The notes: generated by a model not told the origin, from the letters alone. 64,000 nt of DNA from Acinetobacter sp. ANC 4862 (GCF_004336635.1 NZ_SJXH01000001.1:62001-126000), one strand, 5' to 3'. Positions 18,862-28,108 are shown, counted from the first letter of the stretch. Made by a program: numbers and translations.

Positions 18862-19197
18862 ATGAGTAATCTGCATAAAATTGTGATTGTGAGTGGTGGC
18901 GTAGGCAGTTTAGAACTTGCAACGTAGCTGGGGGATGCCATGAAAGCCCGCATTCAAGGCAAACCACAACCGATGTTCAAATTTTCCGACAAAGGTTCAT
19001 TGGTGTCATTAAGCCATCATAAAGCAGTGGGAGAATTACTCGGGCAAGTGAGTGTGCAAGGTTTTCTGGCGAAATCGAGGTATGTTTCTTTATATCGACT
19101 GCATCAAGCCGCCATTCATGGCTACACCCCTGCCGGTCTTTTGACGGCTAAGGATTTTGTCACAAGAAAAACAGCTTCAAAGATAAAATTACATTGA
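18862..19197 (+). pseudogene. ndh: Remnant of NADH dehydrogenase type II (ndh) with internal deletion and stop
   Basis: The first 21 codons read MSNLHKIVIVSGGVGSLELAT, a degraded form of the Ndh FAD-binding start (normally IVGGGAGGLELAT). They end at TAG 18925. The same frame continues directly into a C-terminal Ndh stretch: QGKPQPMFKFSDKGSLVSLS, then YVSLYRLHQAAIHGY, ending KIKLH like intact Ndh. About 300 middle residues, including the NADH site, are missing. The GGGAGG glycine motif is itself mutated to SGGVGS, and the tail has diverged. It cannot encode an active enzyme. An intact ndh may exist elsewhere in the genome. Confidence 0.88.
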
Positions 19198-19332
19198 AAT
19201 TTTAAAAACCGTCCCTATTATTAAGAAAATGTCATTAAAAATGTAGAAAATGCAGATTTTTGATAAATATGATCTACAAAATCTGCTTTTCACTTTATGA
19301 TGTCCCCTTTAAAAATTGAATGGATCAATAAC

Positions 19333-19815
19333 ATGACTGCTATTGCAAATGACCTCGTGGTTTCTTTCCACTACACGTTGACTAACGCAGAAGGCGAAAC
19401 TCTCGACCAATCACAAGGTGAACCACTTGCATATTTGCACGGTGCAGGTAACATCATCCCAGGTTTAGAAAATGCTTTAGAAGGCAAAACTGTTGGTGAT
19501 AAATTTACTGTAAATGTTCCTGCCGCTGAAGGTTATGGCGAATATAACCCAGAAATGGTTCAAGAAGTTCCTGCTCAAATGTTCCAAGGCGTGGACAACA
19601 TCCAACCGGGTATGCAGTTCCAAGCTCAAACTGATGATGGCATGCAAATCGTAACTGTTAAAGCAGTTGAAGGCGACACAATCGTTGTGGATGCTAACTT
19701 CCCACTTGCTGGTCAAGACTTAACTTTCGAAGTTGAAATTATTGAAATTCGTGAAGCTTCTGCTGAAGAATTAGAACACGGTCACGTACACGGCGCGGGT
19801 GGTCACCACCACTAA
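19333..19815 (+). CDS. slyD: FKBP-type peptidyl-prolyl isomerase SlyD-like
   Basis: A 160-residue SlyD-type folding helper. It combines an FKBP prolyl-isomerase half (VVSFHYTLTNAEGETLDQS, YLHGAGNIIPGLENALEGK) with the inserted IF chaperone domain in the middle (about residues 70-125). The tail is His-rich (HGHVHGAGGHHH) and likely binds nickel or other metals, but is shorter than the E. coli SlyD tail. The frame is open from 19297, but MTAIANDL at 19333 is the family-like start. The Ndh remnant lies upstream; a strong terminator follows. Confidence 0.92.
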   Translation: MTAIANDLVVSFHYTLTNAEGETLDQSQGEPLAYLHGAGNIIPGLENALEGKTVGDKFTVNVPAAEGYGEYNPEMVQEVPAQMFQGVDNIQPGMQFQAQTDDGMQIVTVKAVEGDTIVVDANFPLAGQDLTFEVEIIEIREASAEELEHGHVHGAGGHHH

Positions 19816-19830
19816 GATCGGTACAGATCA

Positions 19831-19860
19831 AAAAAGGCAAAGTTTTACTTTGCCTTTTTT
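19831..19860 (+). terminator. Terminator of slyD
   Basis: AAAAAGGCAAAGT pairs with ACTTTGCCTTTTT around a three-base loop and runs into T residues. Confidence 0.92.
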
Positions 19861-19934
19861 ATTGCCTGAAATTTTTTATACAGAATTCAATTACCCAAAA
19901 AATTAGTTTGTTTAACCATTTTTTAGCAACCTCT

Positions 19935-20633
19935 CTACAGCTGGCTGATTTGTTTTAAGTGCTGAAGATCAATGATCCGAATCTGGCTATAACTCCATTC
20001 TACAATGCGTTGTTGTATAAAATATTGCAGTTGCTTATTTAAGGTTTGTCGGGACACATTCAGTAATTCGGCAAATTCCTGTTGGCTCATTTTGAATTGA
20101 AGCGTTGAATGCAGCTGACTTGCGGGTGTTGCCTGCTGCCCCAGGATCATTAAATGTCGCGCAATCTTTTGATTGATGCTCGCGGTTTGCAGATAACGGT
20201 TTTTCTCCATCAAGCCATACATTCGCTCACTCAGTAATTGAATGATTTGCCACATGGCTTGTGGCTGCTGCTGTAATTGCTCCAGAAAAACCTGACCTGA
20301 AATCACCGCCACTTCAACTTGCTCAACCGCATAAAAATCAAAATTCAGCGGCTTTTGCTGCAAAAATGGCACCAGATTAAATACCGAATATATTTTCACA
20401 TAATCACTGACTTTAAACTCGCCCTCACTGAGCAACCAGCCAATCTGCATCCGCCCAGACAACAGCACATAAACATCATCCAGTTTTTGCTGATAACGCA
20501 AAATCTGTTGTTGCGGTAAAAAACGTAGATATTTTACCTGCTGCATTAACGTTTGATGCGACTGTGCTGTGAATGCTGAAAAGACCGCATCCTCCTTGAA
20601 AATTTGCTGTAACTTCTCTGCACGACTGAGCAT
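19935..20633 (-). CDS. Crp/Fnr family transcriptional regulator
   Basis: A 232-residue regulator with an N-terminal cyclic-nucleotide-binding beta-roll (about residues 30-130, with VYVLLSGRMQIGWLL) and a C-terminal winged helix. The recognition region is KMSQQEFAELLNVSRQTLNKQLQYF. The Fnr-type N-terminal cysteine cluster is absent, so it is not an oxygen-sensing FeS regulator. The nucleotide-binding signature of Crp is weak, so the ligand is unknown. It stands alone downstream of the AtsK-like gene, separated by a terminator. Confidence 0.88.
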   Translation of the reverse strand: MLSRAEKLQQIFKEDAVFSAFTAQSHQTLMQQVKYLRFLPQQQILRYQQKLDDVYVLLSGRMQIGWLLSEGEFKVSDYVKIYSVFNLVPFLQQKPLNFDFYAVEQVEVAVISGQVFLEQLQQQPQAMWQIIQLLSERMYGLMEKNRYLQTASINQKIARHLMILGQQATPASQLHSTLQFKMSQQEFAELLNVSRQTLNKQLQYFIQQRIVEWSYSQIRIIDLQHLKQISQL

Positions 20634-20661
20634 ATGAATTTATCAATCTCATTAAAAATAA

Positions 20662-20691
20662 AAAAACCTAGTAAATAAATACTAGGTTTTT
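20662..20691 (-). terminator. Terminator of the AtsK-like gene
   Basis: AAAAACCTAGTA pairs with TACTAGGTTTTT around six bases. It lies downstream of the dioxygenase stop and just upstream of the Crp-like gene. Confidence 0.88.
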
Positions 20692-20783
20692 CATCTCTAT
20701 AGACCAACCAATTTTTAGCGCTATGTATATCTCGAATTCAGATCAATATCGATTGAACACAGCGCCATCTTACCACTGAGTTA

Positions 20784-21755
20784 TTAGGATACTTTTTCTA
20801 AAATTTGACCATTTTCAAAGGTAAAATTGGAAATGTCCTGTTTCACGACTTTCTTCAAGCTCACACTTGGACGACCATCTACACCAAACGGGATCTCGCC
20901 TTCAATGGTGACACGGCGTACGACACGTAGGTCGTCACCATAGTCATTAATTGCACGGTGTTGTGTGGCACGATTATCCCAGATTGCGACATCCCCTACG
21001 CTCCAGCGCCAACGAACGATGTTCTCTAAATTTACGGCGTAGTCTTGAAATAGTTCAAACAGGCGACGTGAATCTTGGCTGTTATAACCGACAAAACGTT
21101 TGAAGAAGTGACCCAATAATAATGTTTTCTCACCGCTTTCAGGATGCACACGTACCAACGAATGCTCTGTTTCATATTCAGTCGAGTTAAATAACTCACG
21201 ATATTTTTGATAATTTTCGGTATCTGTTGTAGCTGCTTTGGAAGCATAGTCAAAATCATTACTATGCACTGCGCGCAAACTATCTGCCAATTTTTTCAGT
21301 TCTTCTGGCAGATCATTATAGGCAGATGTCGTATTTGTCCAAACCGTATCCCCGCCTGCTGCCGGTGCAACAATGCTGCGTAAAATAGAAGCCTTTGGAT
21401 AATCTTCAATAAAAGTAATATCGGTATGCCAGGTATCTGCTCGGCCGCCACGTGAATCCAGCTCAAGCACATGTGCTGTTCCACTTTTCACGGGAACGGT
21501 TGGATGATTCAATGGCTTTCCTAATAGTGCTGCAAAGCCTTCCTGTTCATCATCAGTTAAGTGCTGCTGATTTTTAAAGAAGATCGCTTTATATTTAACT
21601 AGAGCATGGTTAATTTCATAAACCGTTTCTTGGTCTAAAGTTGAAGAGAGTTTGATTCCTTCAATTTCCGCACCAATGCGACCGGTAATCGGTTTGACTT
21701 GAATATGTTGATATTGATAGTTCGGATCATAGGGTTTGATTTGAGTTTGGCTCAT
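20784..21755 (-). CDS. atsK: Alpha-ketoglutarate-dependent sulfate ester dioxygenase, AtsK-like (TauD/TfdA family)
   Basis: A 323-residue Fe(II)/2-oxoglutarate oxygenase. The iron ligands are His and Asp in WHTDITF and the distal His in NRATQHRAI, with the 2-oxoglutarate Arg in VVRRVTIEGE. Several blocks (HPTVPV, PKASILRSIVAPAAGGDTVW, YETEHSLVRVHP, VRWRWSVGDVAIWDNRATQH) resemble Pseudomonas AtsK, which releases sulfate from alkyl sulfate esters under sulfur starvation, more than taurine-specific TauD. Good ribosome site (AAGGAA). No sulfonate ABC transporter is adjacent. A perfect palindrome upstream suggests direct repressor or activator control. Substrate choice is inferred. Confidence 0.85.
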   Translation of the reverse strand: MSQTQIKPYDPNYQYQHIQVKPITGRIGAEIEGIKLSSTLDQETVYEINHALVKYKAIFFKNQQHLTDDEQEGFAALLGKPLNHPTVPVKSGTAHVLELDSRGGRADTWHTDITFIEDYPKASILRSIVAPAAGGDTVWTNTTSAYNDLPEELKKLADSLRAVHSNDFDYASKAATTDTENYQKYRELFNSTEYETEHSLVRVHPESGEKTLLLGHFFKRFVGYNSQDSRRLFELFQDYAVNLENIVRWRWSVGDVAIWDNRATQHRAINDYGDDLRVVRRVTIEGEIPFGVDGRPSVSLKKVVKQDISNFTFENGQILEKVS

Positions 21756-21830
21756 GACTATTCCTTATATTTCAATTTTTATTGCAATGTTGTGTTGTTG
21801 AAATACAGTCTGCCCTTAAACCGCTCTAAA

Positions 21831-21852
21831 CACTGTCAAACGTTTGACAGTG
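21831..21852. promoter_or_regulatory. Perfect 22-bp palindrome upstream of the AtsK-like gene (probable operator)
   Basis: The sequence CACTGTCAAAC is followed at once by its exact reverse complement. The 22-base perfect dyad has no loop, lies 76-97 bases before the dioxygenase start, and has no T-run. The arm contains TTGACA on the minus strand, which could double as a -35 element, though I find no clear -10 at the right spacing. A dimeric regulator binding here is inferred. Confidence 0.7.
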
Positions 21853-21958
21853 ATCAGCACAATACCTGCTTAAGTTTTGAAGATTTCTGATTTAGACAGT
21901 GACCTTTTAGTAACTTCGTCAGCAAAATAAGTAAAAATTTAAGATTAAAGTTACCCAT

Positions 21959-21983
21959 TAAAAAAGCCCCTAAACATGGGGCT
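21959..21983 (-). terminator. Terminator of rnk
   Basis: AGCCCC pairs with GGGGCT. On the minus strand six T residues follow, 16 bases past the rnk stop. Confidence 0.88.
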
Positions 21984-21998
21984 ATTTATGCAAAACAA

Positions 21999-22403
21999 TT
22001 ATAGATAATCGCCTTCACGTTCTGGCTGATACAATACTTTTTCAATCTTCACTTTCATTAAATGACCATCGGGCTGTGGCCATTCAATTTCTTGTCCTTC
22101 TGCCAGTCCCAAAATTGCTGCGCCTACCGGTGCAAGTACATTGACTTGTCCTTTTTCACCGCGAAAATCATGCGGATACACCAAGGTAATATCCGTAGAT
22201 TCGCTAGCAGGCGCAATAATAATACGCACACGTGCATTCATGGTCACTACATTTTCAGGAACATCTTGTGGAGCAACAACATCAGCACGCGCAAGCTCAT
22301 CTTCAAGATGCTGCATCGTTGGACTCAGTTTAGATTGATGATCAAGCATGGTTTCTAAACGTTGAAGATCTTGTTGAGAAATAATAATTGTTGGTTTAGC
22401 CAT
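21999..22403 (-). CDS. rnk: Nucleoside diphosphate kinase regulator Rnk
   Basis: A 134-residue GreA/GreB-related protein. The start KPTIIISQQDLQRLETML, the block VVTMNARVRI, the DITLVYPHDF stretch and APVGAAILGL match Rnk, which binds RNA polymerase near the secondary channel but lacks the long Gre coiled-coil tip. In E. coli and Pseudomonas it influences nucleoside diphosphate kinase levels. It is a single gene with its own terminator, between the AtsK-like gene and glyA. Confidence 0.9.
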   Translation of the reverse strand: MAKPTIIISQQDLQRLETMLDHQSKLSPTMQHLEDELARADVVAPQDVPENVVTMNARVRIIIAPASESTDITLVYPHDFRGEKGQVNVLAPVGAAILGLAEGQEIEWPQPDGHLMKVKIEKVLYQPEREGDYL

Positions 22404-22533
22404 TTACCTGATTCCTTTGAACGAAAGATGTCATTAGAGCAATAGCAAAATGAGTTGTATCTTTTATGGAGTATTGTTCTGTTATAGCAGAAATATGAGA
22501 TTCGAAAAATATGACTTTTAATCATATATAAAA

Positions 22534-22555
22534 AAAGCCCCCTTGAGGGGGCTTT
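22534..22555 (-). terminator. Terminator of glyA
   Basis: AAAGCCCCC pairs with GGGGGCTTT around a four-base loop, with a further T-run on the minus strand. Confidence 0.92.
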
Positions 22556-22569
22556 CTCAAGTCGTTAAC

Positions 22570-23823
22570 TTATTTTGCGTAAACAGGAAATTTAGCACAA
22601 ACAGCCGCAACTTTTTCTTTAACCGTAGCGATTACTGCTTCGTCGCCTTTCGCATCCAAAATGTCTGCGATCCAGCCAGCAAGTTCACGTACTTCAGCTT
22701 CACCGAAACCACGCGTTGTTACAGCTGGAGTACCAATACGGATACCAGAAGTCACGAACGGAGAACGTGGGTCATTTGGTACAGCATTTTTGTTCACAGT
22801 AATGTGAGCAGCACCTAACCAAGCATCCGCTTCCTTACCAGTCACGTCTTGTTTGATCAGTGACAATAAGAACAAGTGGTTTTCAGTACCACCAGAAACG
22901 ATATCGTAACCACGTGCGATTAATACTTCAGCCATTGCTTTAGCATTTACCACAACTTGTTTTTGATATTCTTTGTATTCAGGTGTCATTGCTTCTTTAA
23001 AGCAGATTGCTTTAGCCGCAACAGCGTGAACCAATGGGCCGCCTTGGTTACCTGGGAATACTGCAGATTGAAGTTTTTTCTCAATCTCTTCGTTTGCTTT
23101 AGCCAGGATTAAACCTGAACGTGGGCCACGAAGTGTTTTATGCGTAGTCGTTGTTGTAACGTCAGCGATTTGTACTGGGCTTGGGTAAACACCCGCAGCA
23201 ACCAAACCAGCAACGTGAGCCATATCTACAAATAGGTAAGCGCCAACTTTGTCCGCGATGTCACGGAAACGTTGCCAATCTACGATTTGGCTATATGCAG
23301 AGAAACCAGCAACGATCATGCGTGGCTTGTGTTCTACAGCTAAACGTTCAACTTCTTCGTAATCGATCTCGCCAGTTTCAACATTTAAGCCGTACTGAAT
23401 CGCGTTATACGTTTTACCAGAGAAGCTAACTTTTGCACCGTGAGTCAAGTGACCACCGTGAGCCAAGCTCATACCCAAAACTGTATCGCCCGGGTTAAGA
23501 AGCGCCAGGTAAACAGCAGAGTTTGCTTGTGAACCAGCATGTGGCTGAACGTTAGCATAATCAGCACCAAAGAGTTCTTTAGCACGGTCAATCGCCAATT
23601 GTTCGATGATGTCTACATATTCGCAACCGCCATAATAGCGTTTACCAGGGTAGCCTTCCGCATATTTGTTAGTGAGTTTTGAGCCTTGAGCTTCCATAAC
23701 TGCTGGAGAGCAATAGTTTTCAGAAGCGATTAGCTCGATGTGCGCTTCTTGGCGCTCACCTTCAGCATCAATTGCTTTAGCTAATTCCGGGTCAAATTCA
23801 GAAATCGAGATATTGGCAAACAT
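22570..23823 (-). CDS. glyA: Serine hydroxymethyltransferase GlyA
   Basis: GlyA interconverts serine and glycine with tetrahydrofolate and is the main source of one-carbon units. The 417-residue length is standard. Visible landmarks are [69 protein letters not shown], the PLP lysine in [14 protein letters not shown], and PDDPRSPF-like [18 protein letters not shown]. It is monocistronic, with its own terminator. Nothing unusual. Confidence 0.98.
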   Translation of the reverse strand: MFANISISEFDPELAKAIDAEGERQEAHIELIASENYCSPAVMEAQGSKLTNKYAEGYPGKRYYGGCEYVDIIEQLAIDRAKELFGADYANVQPHAGSQANSAVYLALLNPGDTVLGMSLAHGGHLTHGAKVSFSGKTYNAIQYGLNVETGEIDYEEVERLAVEHKPRMIVAGFSAYSQIVDWQRFRDIADKVGAYLFVDMAHVAGLVAAGVYPSPVQIADVTTTTTHKTLRGPRSGLILAKANEEIEKKLQSAVFPGNQGGPLVHAVAAKAICFKEAMTPEYKEYQKQVVVNAKAMAEVLIARGYDIVSGGTENHLFLLSLIKQDVTGKEADAWLGAAHITVNKNAVPNDPRSPFVTSGIRIGTPAVTTRGFGEAEVRELAGWIADILDAKGDEAVIATVKEKVAAVCAKFPVYAK

Positions 23824-23929
23824 TAGCGAGGTCCTATAAATTAGGGCTTTTAAGCCGTGCTAAGATTGGCGCGTATTGTAGCATGAAGTTTATAAATATC
23901 GAGAATGAACTTTGTTCAGTTTTAAATAA

Positions 23930-23965
23930 AAATAGCTCATGTTTGGTTAAAAACATGAGCTATTT
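23930..23965 (-). terminator. Terminator of the lipase-like gene
   Basis: The fifteen-base arms starting AAATAGCTCATG and ending CATGAGCTATTT pair around six bases, 14 bases past the stop. Confidence 0.88.
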
Positions 23966-23978
23966 AAGTCAAATCAAG

Positions 23979-25205
23979 TTATTGAATTGGCATTAGAGAT
24001 TTTACATCTGCAATTATTTTAGGAATATTCGCAGTATATGCAGTTGTATGATCCCAAGCTAAGTTATATTCCAAAACTATATTAGAAGTCCCGAGTTTCG
24101 TCGCATCAGTAACAAGGTCAGCTGTCGCATTTGCTGGAACAGTCGTATCCGAACCACCTTGATATATCTTCACTGGCGTCGTAACTTTCAAAGATAAGGG
24201 CTGAGAAGTCGCATTCAAAAATGTTGAAATTGCAGGTATTTGCATAAAATCACTTTGTGTTAAATAACCTGACAATGAGTTAGTTGTCGTTGCGGCAGCT
24301 CCCATTTTATTACCAAAATCTAGCCCTAATGGTTCTGAGCAGATTGTTTCAGCTTGAGGGGCTATTGTTGCTGCATTTGTTTCAAAGACTTGAGCATATG
24401 TCGGTGGTGAAGTTTGACCCTGCAAACCCGCAGTAATCAGGGCAACATAGGTATTTAAAGAAGCCAAGGTGGAGACTTGATCTTTGGCTGGTAAGTTCGC
24501 TACAAGCTGTTGCCCTGTGATAAAAATGGTTTTTAAATTAGACGCGGGGGCAACTACAACAGTTCCTTTATAGTCAAGATTTGCACGCGAAGCATATTGA
24601 GCTGCCCCTAATGCTGCGTGTCCGCCTTGTGAGTGTCCTACTGCCATCCATTGATTAGATACTTTTACCCCCAAATAATTACGCGCAGCGACAACTGCAT
24701 CAGTAATTGAATAAGCCTCGCTTTTTAAATTGAGGAAAGGATGAAACTCATTACCACTTGGCTCGCCCAAGCCTTCATAATCAGGTGCCACCACCACATA
24801 ACCTGCACTTAAAAGTTGAGTAATCATTCCTTCAATCTCTACTTTCAGTTTACTTCGACTCGGTGCACATTGATCTGCCACGCCAGTGGTACCATGCGCC
24901 CAAACCACAATTGGCCAACCTTTTGCAGGTGGCGCTGTTTTTGGTGTAATGACCAATGAGGTCGCTTGAACTTCCTGACCATTAACCCCCAACATTTTAT
25001 AAGTCATCACCACGCTTTGACCCGCCACGCTGGTCATATTTGTTTCGGTATAAGGCGTAGGAGTAGAAACTACAGGGTTCTGAATATTATTAACCGGAAT
25101 TCCATTATTTAGACCATTAAAGACTGAATTACCATCTCCACTTCCACAAGCTGTTAAAAAAATGACCGAACTACCCATTAACACCGTTAATAATGTTTTT
25201 TTCAT
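23979..25205 (-). CDS. Alpha/beta-hydrolase lipoprotein, secretory-lipase-like
   Basis: A 408-residue exported protein. The lipobox is FLTACGSGDG, so Cys20 should be lipidated. The fold is alpha/beta hydrolase: IVVWAHGTTGVADQC carries the oxyanion-hole region, AVGHSQGGHAALGAA the nucleophilic Ser elbow, and the Asp and His are likely in QGGSDTTVP and WDHTTAY. The VVAPDYEGLGEPSGNEFHPF block fits bacterial secretory lipases and esterases. It probably cleaves lipid or short-chain esters at the cell surface. A Gly/Asn-rich linker follows the lipobox. It is a lone gene with its own terminator. Confidence 0.83.
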   Translation of the reverse strand: MKKTLLTVLMGSSVIFLTACGSGDGNSVFNGLNNGIPVNNIQNPVVSTPTPYTETNMTSVAGQSVVMTYKMLGVNGQEVQATSLVITPKTAPPAKGWPIVVWAHGTTGVADQCAPSRSKLKVEIEGMITQLLSAGYVVVAPDYEGLGEPSGNEFHPFLNLKSEAYSITDAVVAARNYLGVKVSNQWMAVGHSQGGHAALGAAQYASRANLDYKGTVVVAPASNLKTIFITGQQLVANLPAKDQVSTLASLNTYVALITAGLQGQTSPPTYAQVFETNAATIAPQAETICSEPLGLDFGNKMGAAATTTNSLSGYLTQSDFMQIPAISTFLNATSQPLSLKVTTPVKIYQGGSDTTVPANATADLVTDATKLGTSNIVLEYNLAWDHTTAYTANIPKIIADVKSLMPIQ

Positions 25206-25415
25206 TTTTGTATTTCCTTATATATTTTTATTTTGATGATTTTTAAGTAATCATGAATACAAACTATTACCTTTATTTAATATTTGAACAATGTGATTTA
25301 ACATCAAATTTAAAATACAAAAATTGGCCGGATTAAACTTAATACAAATTATTGATTTTTATAAATTTTAATTTTATACTTTTACAAATATCAAACACTA
25401 TTAATTTAACAAAAT

Positions 25416-25856
25416 ATGTCTGCCTTTATTTGCCTTATTCTTGGTTTTCTATTGGGTTACGCTATACGAAGTTTAAAAAAAGAAAAAACCATTAACAAAG
25501 TTGTACGTCGCTATTCTGCACCGATGACCTATCAACAAAAGCTCCACCTAAAAACTCATCATCAAAATGATAGTGACCGCATTCGTGAATTGAATGAATT
25601 AAGCCGAAATCAAAGCGTATTTTTACGATTGCTTAAACAAACGTTTATAAATCATGAAATCGCCATTAAACAAAAACGTTTTATCATTTTAGATCGCGAC
25701 TATATGCCATGTGCGATATTTGAATACCGTGATGGCACTCAAGCCATTAAATTGATGGATCATGAAGATGGGCTGCCTTTATATCTATATAAAGGTCTCA
25801 TTTCGAGTGATGAATTAAAACAAGACTATTTAAACATCATCTCTGGGCAGAAATAA
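25416..25856 (+). CDS. Small membrane-anchored protein of unknown function
   Basis: This 146-residue protein has an N-terminal membrane helix (FICLILGFLLGYAIRSL) followed by a basic stretch, so the rest should be cytosolic. The C-terminal part from about residue 65 (FLRLLKQTFINHEIAIKQKRFIILDRD, then IFEYRDGTQAIKLMDHEDGLPLYLYKG) looks like a compact alpha/beta domain. Its layout recalls DUF2726/nuclease-like proteins such as the one at 49846, but catalytic residues are not evident. I do not recognise a function. The upstream region is very AT-rich. Confidence 0.7.
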   Translation: MSAFICLILGFLLGYAIRSLKKEKTINKVVRRYSAPMTYQQKLHLKTHHQNDSDRIRELNELSRNQSVFLRLLKQTFINHEIAIKQKRFIILDRDYMPCAIFEYRDGTQAIKLMDHEDGLPLYLYKGLISSDELKQDYLNIISGQK

Positions 25857-25951
25857 TAAAGAATAGTTAAAAGTCACTGTTTTGAATTTGTGTCAGCGCA
25901 TTTGAAAGTGTTAAATTTATTCAAACTTCCGCTATAGTTATGGATCAGGTC

Positions 25952-26650
25952 ATGCAAGCAATTATTCTCGATACAGAAACCCATACCTTAAATGGACAGC
26001 CGATTGAGATTGCGTATGCACCTGTTCAAATTAATGATGGAAAACTTACCCTCGACAAGACACAAATTTTTGACCAACTATATAGTGTAGATGAACCCAT
26101 TTCTTATGCGGCAATGGCGGTACACCATATTTTAGAGTCTGAATTAGTCGATCAGCCGCACTATACGACCTTCACCCTGCCAAGCGACACCACTTATATT
26201 ATTGGTCACAATATTGATTACGATATTCGCGCACTTGAAAAATGTGGCGTAGATTCCAAAAATATTAAAGCCATTTGTACCCTTGCCCTTGCCCGTTTAG
26301 TCTGGCCCGATGCTGAAGCCCATAATATTTCTGCGCTCATTTATATGATTACCAAAGGCAGTGCAAAAGCCCGCGACATGATTAAAAAAGCACATCGTGC
26401 CGATATGGATATTATTTTAACGGCGAATATTTTGATGCATGAAATCCATCATCTAAAAATTAAAACTATTGAAGAACTTTATGAAGCGTCTGAAGATGCG
26501 CGTATTCCACGTAGCATTAATTTTGGTAAACACCGTGGTACTGCCATCACTGATTTACCTGCAGATTATATGCAGTGGCTGCTTCGTCAAGAAGACCTAG
26601 ACCCTTACCTGCGTAAGGCGATCGAAAATGCAAAGATCGTTACCTTATAA
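25952..26650 (+). CDS. DEDD-type 3'-5' exonuclease, ExoX-like, with C-terminal DUF3820
   Basis: The N-terminal domain has the exonuclease motifs in order: ILDTETHTLNGQPIEIA (Exo I, Asp-x-Glu), GHNIDYDIRAL (Exo II Asp) and HRADMDIILTANIL (Exo III, His-x4-Asp, the DEDDh type). The C-terminal segment INFGKHRGTAITDLPADYMQWLLRQEDLDP is a DUF3820 module, as found at the end of ExoX and related nucleases. It probably acts on single-stranded or nicked DNA in repair. An ATG at 25940 is an alternative start; 25952 has GGA at better spacing and begins at the exonuclease strand. Confidence 0.82.
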   Translation: MQAIILDTETHTLNGQPIEIAYAPVQINDGKLTLDKTQIFDQLYSVDEPISYAAMAVHHILESELVDQPHYTTFTLPSDTTYIIGHNIDYDIRALEKCGVDSKNIKAICTLALARLVWPDAEAHNISALIYMITKGSAKARDMIKKAHRADMDIILTANILMHEIHHLKIKTIEELYEASEDARIPRSINFGKHRGTAITDLPADYMQWLLRQEDLDPYLRKAIENAKIVTL

Positions 26651-26737
26651 TCTTTTGATTTGTAATATTTTTACATATTATTGTCATTATTACTGAATAC
26701 AATCTGCCTTAATTTATTTTGGAGAGTAAATTAAGGC

Positions 26738-27364
26738 ATGTCTCAATATCACAAAACTGACTTAGGCATTGAAAGTTTAAAACAGCGTTCAATGGATTTG
26801 AATGCTCGCCAACGTAGACTGTTACTCCTCATTGGAACAGAAGATTTTAATCTCCTTAATGAACAATTCAAAAAACGTATTGCACCGGTAGAATTACTTG
26901 AACAATTACTCGATATGGGCTTAATTGCTTGTTCTAGCGATGAGCAAATTCAAACAACGGTTTCTTCACCTGTCGTTAATAGTGAAATTGAAACCAGTCT
27001 CTCAACTCAAACCACAACAGCACTTGCTGAGAAGTTGGCTGAACCTATTACCACAACTTCTTTATCTCCCTCTATTGCAGCAATAGCAGATTCTGAAGTA
27101 GAAAAAGAAGTCATAGAAGTATTTGTCGAAGCTTTAAATTTTGAGCAAGTAAAACAATTAATGGCACATCTTCTACAACAAAACTGCGGCTTAATGGCAA
27201 AACAACTGACTACTCGGATTCTAGAAACCCAAGATTTACGCAGTTTAAAATTGTGTCAGATGCAATGGATTACAGAATTACAAGAAAGTCGTATTCCCGC
27301 CCACGAGTTGAATCAATGTTTAAAACAAATCAATTTTTCTCTACAAAAGCTAAATGCCTCATAA
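26738..27364 (+). CDS. Conserved hypothetical protein with an N-terminal winged-helix-like segment
   Basis: A 208-residue protein I do not recognise. The N-terminal 65 residues (KTDLGIESLKQRSMDLNARQRRLLLLIG, then PVELLEQLLDMGLIA) look like a compact helical, winged-helix-like domain. A low-complexity Ser/Thr/Val linker (about residues 70-125) joins it to a helical C-terminal domain (VEALNFEQVKQLMAHLLQQNCGLMAKQLTTR). No signal peptide or membrane span. GGAGAG lies upstream. It follows the exonuclease by 87 bases and may share its transcript. Confidence 0.72.
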   Translation: MSQYHKTDLGIESLKQRSMDLNARQRRLLLLIGTEDFNLLNEQFKKRIAPVELLEQLLDMGLIACSSDEQIQTTVSSPVVNSEIETSLSTQTTTALAEKLAEPITTTSLSPSIAAIADSEVEKEVIEVFVEALNFEQVKQLMAHLLQQNCGLMAKQLTTRILETQDLRSLKLCQMQWITELQESRIPAHELNQCLKQINFSLQKLNAS

Positions 27365-27576
27365 AATTTAAGAGGATTTTTCTGTTTTATGATTCATTTC
27401 AGGTCTTAGCTAGACCATTGCATTGAATTTTTCTTTCGATAAAACAACGAGATTAACATCATCATAATCAAATTGTATAAAGTAAAATCTTAAAAATTCC
27501 ATCTAAATACTACCTTTGCTCAATGGCGAATATTCTCTAAAAACTTCATATAGTAAGTATTTCAGGGGAATTCATT

Positions 27577-27927
27577 ATGACGTCTCGACATTATTTAGAA
27601 TTTCATCCAGCGGATAATCCGATGTACTTAAAAAAAGTAGGCAATTGGGTGCTGACATTTTTAAGTGCTACAGATGAATTGACCAACATCCAACTTGCCA
27701 TTACCAGTGTATTGCCGCGTCAAGTGAGTGAAAACCTGCAACCTGTTCGAGTCATCATTCACAAAACAGACGTTGAGAATCGCTGGTTGATCCAGCAGAT
27801 TGAATGTTATGACAGCGCGCAGGGTAAAGATGAACAATTTAACTGTAATGACGAAATTGGAAATAAAGTCATTCACAGCATTATTCAAGAATTTGATAAA
27901 TATGATGTCGAAATAAATTTATTATAA
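27577..27927 (+). CDS. Conserved hypothetical cytosolic protein
   Basis: A 116-residue acidic protein without signal peptide or membrane helix. AGGGGA at the right distance before ATG strongly supports the start. The sequence (YLKKVGNWVLTFLSATDELTNIQ, RVIIHKTDVENRWLIQQIECYD) suggests a small alpha/beta fold. I know no function for it. It stands alone, followed by two possible terminators. Confidence 0.7.
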   Translation: MTSRHYLEFHPADNPMYLKKVGNWVLTFLSATDELTNIQLAITSVLPRQVSENLQPVRVIIHKTDVENRWLIQQIECYDSAQGKDEQFNCNDEIGNKVIHSIIQEFDKYDVEINLL

Positions 27928-27938
27928 ATTGAGCCTTT

Positions 27939-27963
27939 AGCTCACTTCGGTGAACTTTTTTAT
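27939..27963 (+). terminator. Probable terminator with TTCG tetraloop
   Basis: TCAC and GTGA pair around TTCG, extended by an AG/CT pair across one mismatch, and followed by seven T residues 12 bases after the stop of the preceding gene. Confidence 0.7.
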
Positions 27964-28030
27964 TTAATTTTTTTGATGATCAATAACCCTTAAACCAATA
28001 GAAACCACTCATTTAAACTTAGGCGCCTTA

Positions 28031-28057
28031 AAAAACTCACCCTGTAGGTGAGTTTTT
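28031..28057. terminator. Terminator hairpin between convergent small genes
   Basis: AAAAACTCACC pairs with GGTGAGTTTTT, with T-runs in both directions. It can serve both the gene ending at 27927 and the one ending at 28109. Confidence 0.88.
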
Positions 28058-28108
28058 TTATCTATGATACTTTTATTTGAATAAGCTACATATTTAACCA
28101 TATTTGCA

